From NCBI GenBank assembly GCA_910584905.1, contig CAJUCQ010000033.1, positions 1 to 35,317 on the forward strand: 35,317 nucleotides of DNA, given 5' to 3'. The notes beneath the pieces were generated by a model. It had not been told where the DNA came from. It saw nothing but the letters and a program-made list of their open reading frames with translations, and searched no databases. Below, piece after piece: positions 15,954-23,459 of this stretch (position 1 is its first letter; the number at the start of each line of letters is the position of its first letter). The translations under genes and the position numbers were made by a program. Origin of the DNA: an uncultured Muribaculaceae bacterium (GTDB taxonomy: Bacteria > Bacteroidota > Bacteroidia > Bacteroidales > Muribaculaceae).

Positions 15954-16769
15954 ATGCTCGAAAAAATCAAACAGACAGCCGACTTCCTTCGCTCAAAAGT
16001 CGAAGGTGCAATGCCTGAAACAGCAATAATCCTCGGCACTGGTCTCGGCCCGCTGGTCGATCATATCACCGACAAGCAGGTTATCCCTTATCACGACATC
16101 CCCAACTTCCCCGAAAGCACCGTTGCGGGCCATAGCGGCAACTTCATTTTCGGCACGCTCGGCGGTCGTCGGGTGATTGCGATGCAGGGCCGTTTCCACT
16201 ATTATGAGGGCTACGACATGAAGACCGTCACCTTCCCGGTTCGCGTTTTCAAGGCCCTCGGGGTGAAGACGCTCTTCGTCAGCAATGCCGCCGGCGGCAT
16301 GAACAAGGAGTTCCATGTCGGCGATGTGATGGTAATCACGGACCATATCAATCTCTTTCCCGAGAATCCTCTCCGCGGTAAAAACCACGAGGAACTCGGC
16401 CCGCGTTTCCCCGCTATGACCGAGCCTTACGACCACCGTCTGGTGCGTCTCGCCGACACTATTGCCGCCGAGACCGGCTTGCATCTTGTCCACGGCGTCT
16501 ACGTCGGGACGACAGGCCCGACGTTCGAGACTCCGGCCGAATACGAGTATTTCCGCATCATCGGCGGCGACGCCGTCGGGATGAGCACCGTGCCTGAAGT
16601 CATCGTGGCCAAGCATATGTCGATGGAGGTGTTCGGCATCTCCGTCATCACTGACCTCGGAGGCAAGGACATCACCGAAGTTCCGTCTCATGAAGAGGTG
16701 CAGAAGGCTGCAATCAGCGCCCAGCCGACGGTTGTGGCTCTGATGAAGGAAATGGTGGCCCGCTGCTGA
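15954..16769 (+). CDS. punA: Purine nucleoside phosphorylase (trimeric PNP/MTAP family)
   Basis: Cleaves purine nucleosides with phosphate to base and ribose-1-phosphate (salvage). At 271 residues it fits the trimeric class II family. Motifs: ILGTGLG, AGHSGNF, QGRFHYYEGY, NAAGGM (111-116), and GADAVGMSTVPEV-like GGDAVGMSTVPEV around Met210. Glu192 (in FET) aligns with human PNP Glu201. The base-recognition residue equivalent to human Asn243 is Asp234 (VITDLGG), as in MTAP-like enzymes, so specificity for 6-aminopurine nucleosides is possible. It is third in the sppA unit, 81 nt after lpxK. The gene symbol follows the family name; substrate range is uncertain. Confidence 0.93.
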   Translation: MLEKIKQTADFLRSKVEGAMPETAIILGTGLGPLVDHITDKQVIPYHDIPNFPESTVAGHSGNFIFGTLGGRRVIAMQGRFHYYEGYDMKTVTFPVRVFKALGVKTLFVSNAAGGMNKEFHVGDVMVITDHINLFPENPLRGKNHEELGPRFPAMTEPYDHRLVRLADTIAAETGLHLVHGVYVGTTGPTFETPAEYEYFRIIGGDAVGMSTVPEVIVAKHMSMEVFGISVITDLGGKDITEVPSHEEVQKAAISAQPTVVALMKEMVARC

Positions 16770-16775
16770 ATCCCG

Positions 16776-16810
16776 GCGTCGCGTCCGGGCCAAGCGACCT
16801 GACGCGACGC
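16776..16810 (+). other. Stable hairpin between punA and thiL
   Basis: A perfect 10-bp stem: GCGTCGCGTC (16776-16785) with GACGCGACGC (16801-16810), 15-nt loop. It begins 7 nt after the punA stop and ends 31 nt before the thiL start codon. No T-run follows. Confidence 0.6.
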
Positions 16811-16841
16811 AGAAATTGTAAACCGCAAAACCGCAGACAAA

Positions 16842-17894
16842 TTGACAGAAATATCCGAACTCGGTGAATTCGGTCTTATCGACCGGCTCACCCGCGACTT
16901 TCCCGTGCGTCAGCCCTCCACCCTCAAAGGTGTGGGGGATGACGCCGCAGTGCTTGAATACAAGGACACGGAGGTGCTGGTCACTACCGACTTGCTCCTC
17001 GAAAACGTTCATTTCGACCTTACGTATGTGCCGCTGATGCACCTCGGCTATAAATCGGCCGTGGTCAATTTCTCCGACATCTATGCAATGGGCGGAACTC
17101 CGCGTCAGATAACCGTAAGCCTCGGCGTGTCGGCGCGTTTCACTGTCGAACACCTTGAGGAGCTCTACGCCGGAATCCGTCGCGCATGCGAGGTTTACGG
17201 GGTTGACCTCGTCGGGGGCGATACGTCGGCCTCGCATCAGGGACTCGTGATTTCGATTACGTGTATCGGCGATGCGCCCAAGGGCGACGTCGTGTTCCGC
17301 GACGGGGCCCGCGACACCGACCTCATTTGCGTCAGCGGCGACCTCGGGGCCGCATACATGGGGCTTCAGGTGCTTGAGCGAGAAAAGGTGGCTTCCGCCG
17401 GCATGAAGGATTTCCAGCCCGATTTCGCCGGGAAGGAGTACCTTATAGAGCGTCAGCTCAAGCCCGAGGCCCGCAAAGACATTATCGGCTTTCTGCGGAA
17501 AGAGGGCGTGCGCCCGACGGCGATGATGGACGTCAGCGACGGACTATCATCCGAACTTCTGCATATCTGCCGCCGCAGTCATGCGGGGTGTCGCGTCTAC
17601 GAGGACCGCATCCCCATCGACTATCAGACGGCAATCATGGCCGAGGAGCTGAATATGAATCTTGTCACGGCGGCACTCAACGGCGGCGAGGATTACGAGC
17701 TGCTGTTCACCGTTCCACTTGCCGACCACGAGAAAATCAAGCGTATTCCCGGCATAAAGCTTATCGGCCACATCACGAAGCCGGAGCTTGGTTGTGCGCT
17801 CGTCATGCGCGACGGCGGCGAGATTCCGCTGAAGGCCCAAGGCTGGAATTCGCTCGAAAAAAAAGAAACGAATGAAGCGGAGGCCGAAGGCTGA
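16842..17894 (+). CDS. thiL: Thiamine-monophosphate kinase
   Basis: Phosphorylates thiamine monophosphate to the active cofactor thiamine diphosphate, using ATP. A 350-residue member of the PurM/ThiL fold. The Mg-ATP motif GVGDDAAV is at 30-37, with further conserved segments TTDLLLENVHFD, GGDTSAS and MMDVSDGLSSEL. The start is TTG at 16842: it gives the canonical N-terminus TEISELGEFGLIDRL, and no upstream ATG fits. No other thiamine gene is in the window. It is 72 nt after punA across a hairpin, and ends just before the nusB promoter. Confidence 0.94.
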   Translation: MTEISELGEFGLIDRLTRDFPVRQPSTLKGVGDDAAVLEYKDTEVLVTTDLLLENVHFDLTYVPLMHLGYKSAVVNFSDIYAMGGTPRQITVSLGVSARFTVEHLEELYAGIRRACEVYGVDLVGGDTSASHQGLVISITCIGDAPKGDVVFRDGARDTDLICVSGDLGAAYMGLQVLEREKVASAGMKDFQPDFAGKEYLIERQLKPEARKDIIGFLRKEGVRPTAMMDVSDGLSSELLHICRRSHAGCRVYEDRIPIDYQTAIMAEELNMNLVTAALNGGEDYELLFTVPLADHEKIKRIPGIKLIGHITKPELGCALVMRDGGEIPLKAQGWNSLEKKETNEAEAEG

Positions 17895-17896
17895 TT

Positions 17897-17927
17897 TTGT
17901 CACGTCGGCGAAATTTTGTAAATTTGC
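17897..17927 (+). promoter_or_regulatory. Promoter of the nusB unit
   Basis: TTG at 17897-17899, a 19-nt spacer, then TAAATTTGC at 17919-17927. It overlaps the few bases after the thiL stop and lies 30 nt upstream of the nusB ATG. Confidence 0.72.
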
Positions 17928-17957
17928 ACCGTATTTGAAACGTATGCACATTCTCAT

Positions 17958-19394
17958 ATGATAAACCGTAGTTTAATCCGAATCAAGACTGTCCAGATTC
18001 TGTATTCGTATCTGTTGACCCGTAACGATTTTAAACTCATCGCCGCCCCGGACCCCTCGGAGTCCACGCGCGACCAGATTTATGCTTACGAGGTTTATCT
18101 CAAGCTGATTTCGCTGATAACAAAACTTGCCGGACGCACGGCGCGGGCGCGCCAGCGTATCGGCCTCCCGGGCCAAATCGGCCGGGCTCTCGGTGACGAC
18201 CCTGTCGTCCGCGACGTCCTTCTCCGCCACCGCGTGGCAATATCTGGCATCGACGCCCTTGTCGAACCCCTTGTCGCCGCCATTTACGACTCTACGGTTT
18301 TTGCCGACTTTAAGAAGAGCAAGGCCGACACGATGGTCGAAGAGGTGCGTTTCTGGCGCGTGGTCTTCAAAACCATCGTCGAGAAGAGCGAGCTTGTGGA
18401 CACGGCTTTCCGCCGCGACGCAAATTACAGCCGCAAGGGATTTGAGGCTGGTGTCGATATGTTCCTCGACAGCATAGCCTCTCTTGAAAGCGACCGCGGG
18501 TCGTATATCAACGCATGCCGGTCATTGAGCGAGTCGCTGAATTGCGCCTACGACCTCTATGTCGCTATCCTCGCGTTGCCTCTGCGCCTGACGCAGCTTC
18601 AGGAGCGCCGCTACGACGAGGCCAAGCACAAGTATGCGCCCACGCCCGAGGACCTCAATCCGCCGGTACGTTTTGTCGACAATATATTTGCGGCCACACT
18701 TGCCGATGACAAGGAATTCACGGACTATCTCGAGAAAAATCCCGCTGCCGACCCCGCGCAGTGGCGCAAGGCCGACGAATTCCTCGGCGAACTGCTCGAT
18801 ATCGTCACCACCAGCGGAATATATAAGGAATACATGGAGACGTCGATGCCCGATTTCGGCGGCGACACGCGTTTCTGGCGTGATATGCTGCGCTTTGAAA
18901 TTCTGCCGTCGACGCGTTTTGCCGAGGCTCTTGAGCCGCAGTCGGTCTATTGGAACGACGACCTTGCCACAATGGCCACATTCTCGCTCAAGACGCTCAA
19001 ACGCACCGGCACCTCCGAGAACCATGCCATCGAGCTTCTGCCCAGATTCATGAACGACGACGACGCTCGTTTCGGAGCCGGACTCTTCGACAGCGTGGTG
19101 CGCAACATGGCCGATTACCGCGCACTCATCGACCGTTTCATCGACTCCCGCGAATGGGACTCCGAGCGCCTGCCGCTGATGGACGTGGTGGTGATTATGG
19201 CCGCAATCGCCGAGTTGCTCAACTACCCTTCGATTCCCGTGGCCGTTACGCTCAACGAATATATCGAAATCGCCAACGCCTACTGCTCGCCCAAAAGCGG
19301 CCAGTTTGTCAACGGCATCCTCTACTCGGTGATGAATCTCCTCAGCGAGGAAGGCAAGCTCCTCAAGCCTCTGCCTCCGACGCGGAAACAATAA
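17958..19394 (+). CDS. nusB: NusB-family antitermination protein with apparent internal duplication
   Basis: NusB with NusE (S10) joins rRNA antitermination complexes. The Bacteroidetes-type N-terminus (MINRSLIRIKTVQILYSY) and C-terminal NusB domain (about 370-465, with MDVVVIMAAIAELLNYPSIPV and KSGQFVNGILYSV) are both intact. At 478 residues it is much longer than the roughly 300 residues I expect for Bacteroides NusB. The excess looks like a duplication of the Bacteroidetes-specific middle region. Residues ~36-180 (AYEVY at 43-47, RFWR at 131-134) resemble ~188-358 (AYDLY at 197-201, RFWR at 305-308). There is no frameshift. It is first gene of a unit with yajC and ybbR. Confidence 0.88.
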   Translation: MINRSLIRIKTVQILYSYLLTRNDFKLIAAPDPSESTRDQIYAYEVYLKLISLITKLAGRTARARQRIGLPGQIGRALGDDPVVRDVLLRHRVAISGIDALVEPLVAAIYDSTVFADFKKSKADTMVEEVRFWRVVFKTIVEKSELVDTAFRRDANYSRKGFEAGVDMFLDSIASLESDRGSYINACRSLSESLNCAYDLYVAILALPLRLTQLQERRYDEAKHKYAPTPEDLNPPVRFVDNIFAATLADDKEFTDYLEKNPAADPAQWRKADEFLGELLDIVTTSGIYKEYMETSMPDFGGDTRFWRDMLRFEILPSTRFAEALEPQSVYWNDDLATMATFSLKTLKRTGTSENHAIELLPRFMNDDDARFGAGLFDSVVRNMADYRALIDRFIDSREWDSERLPLMDVVVIMAAIAELLNYPSIPVAVTLNEYIEIANAYCSPKSGQFVNGILYSVMNLLSEEGKLLKPLPPTRKQ

Positions 19395-19427
19395 ATACGA
19401 ACAAACAACTTTAAAATCTGAAATAAT

Positions 19428-19748
19428 ATGAGCATTCTCCTCCAAGCCGCAACTGCCGGCGCCGATTGGGGCGGTATCCTGATGATTGTCGCCCTCTTTG
19501 TGATTTTCTATTTCTTCATGATCCGTCCCCAGCAGAAGCGTCAGAAGGAAATCCGCAAATTCCGCGAAAGCCTCGACCGCGGCTCGAAGGTGGTTACAGC
19601 CGGCGGCATATACGGCACTATCAAGGAAGTCAAGGAACTCTACTTCATCGTAGAGATTGCTTCCGGAATCAGCATCCGTGTTGACAAGGGTTCTGTCTAT
19701 CCTTCCGCCGAAGATGCCAATCAGGCCGGACAGGAAAACGGCAAGTAA
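19428..19748 (+). CDS. yajC: Preprotein translocase subunit YajC
   Basis: A 106-residue single-span membrane protein that associates with SecDF in the Sec translocon. The transmembrane helix is about 15-33 (GGILMIVALFVIFYFFMI), followed by the family signature RPQQKRQKE and a soluble domain (SLDRGSKVVTAGGIYGTIKEV). It lies 33 nt after nusB and 9 nt before ybbR. Confidence 0.95.
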   Translation: MSILLQAATAGADWGGILMIVALFVIFYFFMIRPQQKRQKEIRKFRESLDRGSKVVTAGGIYGTIKEVKELYFIVEIASGISIRVDKGSVYPSAEDANQAGQENGK

Positions 19749-19757
19749 TCGACCTCC

Positions 19758-20735
19758 GTGCCCGCTTATCCGCGCATACAGCCATTCATCAGGCGCATCA
19801 TTGACCTTGGCCATTCCCGCCACGGCAGGGATGCGCTGATGTTTTTAATCTTCCTCGCAGTCAGCACCATCCTATGGTTTGTGATGTCGCTGAGCGACGA
19901 GGAACAGTATGACACGCGTCTTCCTCTGCGGATTACGCACGTGCCGGATTCGGTCACGCTCATCAATCCCGGCCCTCAGTCGCTGAGTGTGAGCCTCACG
20001 GCCCACGGCACGCAGATGCTGAAACTGCAGTTCGGCAACAAGCCCACGGTGAATATCGACTTCCGTGCCTATCGCAACAAGGGGCATCTCCTGCTTTCGG
20101 CGGCCGACCTCAAGGCGCTCGTGCGCGGGGCTACGGACGGTTCGCAGGTGGGCGTGGTCTTCCCCGACTCGATAAATCTGCCGTACACGACCCATCCGGG
20201 CTATCGCCTTCCGCTTCGACTCGACAGTAAGGTGACCACCGGGCCTAACGCTTCGATAATCGGAAAGCCGCGGCTGTCGACCGACTCCGTGCGTGTGTTC
20301 TTCCCGGGCGGCAAGTCGCTCCCGCAGAATGTGCGCTACGTGACGACTGAACCCCTGCGCTTCACGGACGTCGGGGCTTCGTTCACGCGCAGAGTCCGTG
20401 TGGCAGGTCCTCCCGGCTCGCGTGTAATCCCCGACAGCGTCGACGTAAGCTACGAGGTCGAGCCTTTGATTATAAAGCAGCGCAAGGTTGTCATCGAGCC
20501 GGTCAACGTCCCGGCCGGGGTGAAGCTCATTACGTTCCCGGCGCAGATTGATGTGTACTATATGGTGCCTATGAGCCTCTACGCCACGACAAATCCGCGA
20601 TTCCGCGTGCAGGCCGACTATCGTCGTATCTCCCACGGAGCGAAAAAACTCAGACTCCATCTGAGCGATGTCCCCGACGAGCTTGTCAATGTCCATCTTT
20701 CGGCCGATTCAGCCGAGTATATCATAGAGCGATGA
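19758..20735 (+). CDS. YbbR-like domain protein
   Basis: A 325-residue membrane-anchored protein. A short cytoplasmic N-terminus is followed by one transmembrane helix (about 27-45, ALMFLIFLAVSTILWFVMS), and then extracytoplasmic YbbR-like repeats. In Firmicutes the family member CdaR modulates the diadenylate cyclase CdaA; in Bacteroidetes the role is not known. No dac gene is visible here. The start is GTG at 19758, because it includes the basic segment before the helix that homologues also have; an internal ATG at the helix would lose it. Its stop overlaps the coaE start by 4 nt, indicating translational coupling. Confidence 0.85.
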   Translation: MPAYPRIQPFIRRIIDLGHSRHGRDALMFLIFLAVSTILWFVMSLSDEEQYDTRLPLRITHVPDSVTLINPGPQSLSVSLTAHGTQMLKLQFGNKPTVNIDFRAYRNKGHLLLSAADLKALVRGATDGSQVGVVFPDSINLPYTTHPGYRLPLRLDSKVTTGPNASIIGKPRLSTDSVRVFFPGGKSLPQNVRYVTTEPLRFTDVGASFTRRVRVAGPPGSRVIPDSVDVSYEVEPLIIKQRKVVIEPVNVPAGVKLITFPAQIDVYYMVPMSLYATTNPRFRVQADYRRISHGAKKLRLHLSDVPDELVNVHLSADSAEYIIER

Positions 20736-21343
20736 GCGAAGGTCTTCCGCTGAAAATTGCCGTTACGGGCGGCATCGGCAGTGGCAAGTCGGTCGTGTGC
20801 CGGGTGCTGAAGGCGATGGGCTATGAAGTGTTCGACACCGACAGCGAAGCTCGGCGCATCATGGATTCGGACCGCGGCATCCATGAGCGCCTTACGGCCG
20901 AAATCGATCCTCTTGCGGTTGTCGGCGGGCGCGTGGACCGCGGGCGCATCAGCGAAGTGGTGTTTGCGAGCGCCCCGAAGCTTGAGGCGCTCAACGCCAT
21001 TGTCCACGGAGCGGTCCGCCGTGAGCTTGAAGCGTGGTTCACGGCGCGGAGCGGTTGCGCGACGCCCGTCTTTGTGGAGACGGCCATCCTGTATCAAAGC
21101 GGACTCGACCGCTTGGTCGACCGTGTGTGGGATATACAGGCGCCTGAAGACCTGCGCGTGGGGCGAGTCATCGCCCGCAACGGCTTGAGCGAGGCTGCCG
21201 TCCGTGCGCGCATCAGGGCGCAGGCTTTTGCTCCTGCGAGGGTCCACCCCTCGGTGACGGCGTTTGCCAACGACGGTGTGCGTCCGCTCTTGCCTCAGAT
21301 AGAACAAGCCTTGAAATCAATAACCCAAAACTCTCTCATATGA
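20732..21343 (+). CDS. coaE: Dephospho-CoA kinase
   Basis: Last step of coenzyme A synthesis: ATP-dependent phosphorylation of dephospho-CoA. At 203 residues it has the standard length. The P-loop GGIGSGKS is at 13-20, followed by DTDSEARRIM, the region FVETAILYQSGLD, and the lid-like RVIARNGLSEAAVRARI. Both ends overlap neighbours by 4 nt (ATGA), with ybbR upstream and the lipoprotein gene downstream. The ybbR-coaE order is common in Bacteroidetes. Confidence 0.96.
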   Translation: MSEGLPLKIAVTGGIGSGKSVVCRVLKAMGYEVFDTDSEARRIMDSDRGIHERLTAEIDPLAVVGGRVDRGRISEVVFASAPKLEALNAIVHGAVRRELEAWFTARSGCATPVFVETAILYQSGLDRLVDRVWDIQAPEDLRVGRVIARNGLSEAAVRARIRAQAFAPARVHPSVTAFANDGVRPLLPQIEQALKSITQNSLI

Positions 21344-22143
21344 AATCAAACGTCAGAACACTCCTCTTTGCCGCTCTTGCCTTTGTAGCCGGAGCCGCCG
21401 TGCTTGTATCATGTTCAAAAAAACAGCCTTCGGTGCTTGTGCCTCTGGTCGACAAGCTTAACCTCGACCTTGCGTCTATGGCCGAAAACAGCCCTATGTT
21501 TCTGAGCGAGGCCTCAGCCGCGATTGATTCGGTGTCGGGTGTGATTACCGTGAAGGCATCATTCAGCGATTCGCTCATCGACGTGCGCACGCTGTCCGAA
21601 GCCCTTGTGCAGTACTACACCGCGCAGCAACTGAAGGCCAATCCCGGCAAAGACCTCGACACGTTCCTCAACGGGATGACTGCCGAAAAAGGCTCTCTCG
21701 AAGTGGCTCTTGCCGACGTTTACGGCAATTCGCGCACCTATACGATGGATGCCACCCGCCTCAAACAGCTCTTCAAGCTCTCGCCGATGCAACTTAATTT
21801 CAACGACGTGAAATCGAACGTTGTCGAGATTCTCGCTTCGCGGTGCGCCGACTATCGCGAGGAGGCAAACGCGCAGGACTGCAGTTTCGAAATCCAAGGC
21901 GGTTTTGCCACCTATACGCTTACTTTTGCAAAGGCAAGCAACTACGCCAACTTCAATCAGGGCAGCCTCAAGGGGCGTTATCTCCATCGTCTGCAACCCG
22001 TCTACGAGGATATGCAGGCATTTCGCGGCCCGGTCGAAGAGATGCTTCGTTCGCTCCAGATTGAGGGCTATCGTTTTGTCTACGTTCCTGCCGGAGGCAC
22101 CGGCAAGGAGTTGAAGGTGGCTATCCCTTGGCGCGAAATCTGA
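21340..22143 (+). CDS. Uncharacterised lipoprotein
   Basis: A 267-residue protein with an N-terminal signal (MKSNVRTLLFAALAFVAG) and a lipobox ending in Cys25 (AVLVSC), so it should be exported and lipidated. The mature part has no motif I recognise. It alternates polar and hydrophobic segments without transmembrane helices and ends VAIPWREI. Its ATG overlaps the coaE stop by 4 nt, so it is translated with coaE and ybbR. An envelope function coupled to YbbR is possible but is inference only. Confidence 0.75.
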   Translation: MKSNVRTLLFAALAFVAGAAVLVSCSKKQPSVLVPLVDKLNLDLASMAENSPMFLSEASAAIDSVSGVITVKASFSDSLIDVRTLSEALVQYYTAQQLKANPGKDLDTFLNGMTAEKGSLEVALADVYGNSRTYTMDATRLKQLFKLSPMQLNFNDVKSNVVEILASRCADYREEANAQDCSFEIQGGFATYTLTFAKASNYANFNQGSLKGRYLHRLQPVYEDMQAFRGPVEEMLRSLQIEGYRFVYVPAGGTGKELKVAIPWREI

Positions 22144-22215
22144 CTATCCCGAATCCTGACAATCAACAACCGGGGGAGCGCCAAGCTCCTCCGCACATCT
22201 TAAACAACCCGGAAC

Positions 22216-23454
22216 ATGAATCTTGTAGACCGTTTTTTGAAATATGTGAGTTTCGACACGCAGAGCGATGAAGAAACGAACATGACGCCGTCGACACCCG
22301 GACAAATGGTGTTCGCGCGTCACCTCCGCGAAGAACTCGAACACATGGGCCTCGAGGACATAAGCCTCGATGAGAATGGTTATCTCATGGCTACTTTGCC
22401 GGCGAATATTCCGGCAGATGAAGCCGAGGCTGTGCCGACAGTAGGTTTTATCGCTCATCTCGACACGTCGCCCGATATGTCGGGGCGCCACGTCTCGCCG
22501 CGTATCGTCCAGAATTACGACGGGGGCGACATTGTCCTCAACAAGGAAACGGGCGTGGTGCTCTCGCCCGCTGAATTCCCCGAACTCACACGCTACGTGG
22601 GGCAGGACCTCATCGTCACCGACGGCACGACCCTCCTCGGAGCGGATGACAAGGCCGGAATCGCCGAAATTATCTCGGCTGTCGACTATCTCAAGAATCA
22701 CCCCGAAATCCGCCACGGACGTATCCGCATAGCTTTCAACCCGGACGAAGAAATCGGGCTCGGCGCGCACAAGTTCGACGTCGGACACTTCGGCGCGGAT
22801 TTCGCGTACACGATGGATGGCGGCGAAATAGGCGAAATCGAATATGAAAACTTCAATGCCGCCGTGGCGAAGGTGACGTTTACCGGCCGCAACGTCCACC
22901 CCGGCTATGCCAAGCACAAGATGGTCAATTCGATGCGCATCGCAAATCAGTTTGTGATTATGCTTCCTCGCTGGGAGACCCCCGAGCACACCGAGGGCTA
23001 CGAGGGCTTCTATCATCTTACGGCGATGGAAGGCTCGGTCGAGAAGAGTGTGCTCACCTATATCATCCGCGACCATGACCGCGACCGCTTCGAGCGCCGC
23101 AAGAAAGAGCTTGAGCACCTCGCCCGCAAAATCAACAAGGAATTCCCGGACTGTTGCTCCATCGAAATCAAGGACCAGTATTTCAACATGCGCGAGAAAA
23201 TCGAGCCTGTGAAATATATAATAGATATCGCCGAGGAGGCCATGCGCAACGCCGATGTGACACCTGTCATAGTGCCGATACGCGGCGGCACGGACGGCGC
23301 ACAGCTCTCGTTCAAGGGGCTGCCGTGTCCGAATCTTTTTGCCGGAGGTCTCAATTTCCACGGGCGATATGAGTTTGTGCCCATTCCGTCGATGGAAGCG
23401 GCCGCGAACACTATCGTCGAGATAGCGCGTATTGTGGCCGAACGCAAGTTCTGA
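22216..23454 (+). CDS. pepT: Peptidase T (tripeptide aminopeptidase)
   Basis: Cytoplasmic dizinc M20B peptidase that removes N-terminal residues from tripeptides. 412 residues. The zinc and catalytic motifs are complete: IAHLDTSPD (His81, Asp83), GADDKAG, NPDEEIGLGAH, YTMDGGEIGEIEYEN, HPGYAKHKMVN, and the C-terminal NFHGRYEF. The dimerisation lid domain lies between about 210 and 320. The gene is 72 nt after the lipoprotein gene and 5 nt before miaA. Confidence 0.96.
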   Translation: MNLVDRFLKYVSFDTQSDEETNMTPSTPGQMVFARHLREELEHMGLEDISLDENGYLMATLPANIPADEAEAVPTVGFIAHLDTSPDMSGRHVSPRIVQNYDGGDIVLNKETGVVLSPAEFPELTRYVGQDLIVTDGTTLLGADDKAGIAEIISAVDYLKNHPEIRHGRIRIAFNPDEEIGLGAHKFDVGHFGADFAYTMDGGEIGEIEYENFNAAVAKVTFTGRNVHPGYAKHKMVNSMRIANQFVIMLPRWETPEHTEGYEGFYHLTAMEGSVEKSVLTYIIRDHDRDRFERRKKELEHLARKINKEFPDCCSIEIKDQYFNMREKIEPVKYIIDIAEEAMRNADVTPVIVPIRGGTDGAQLSFKGLPCPNLFAGGLNFHGRYEFVPIPSMEAAANTIVEIARIVAERKF

Positions 23455-23459
23455 CAGCA

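Noticed and set aside
16770..16841. TPP riboswitch upstream of thiL
   Set aside because: Only a chance ACCTGA is present; the conserved CTGAGA and the rest of the aptamer core are missing and the gap is too short.
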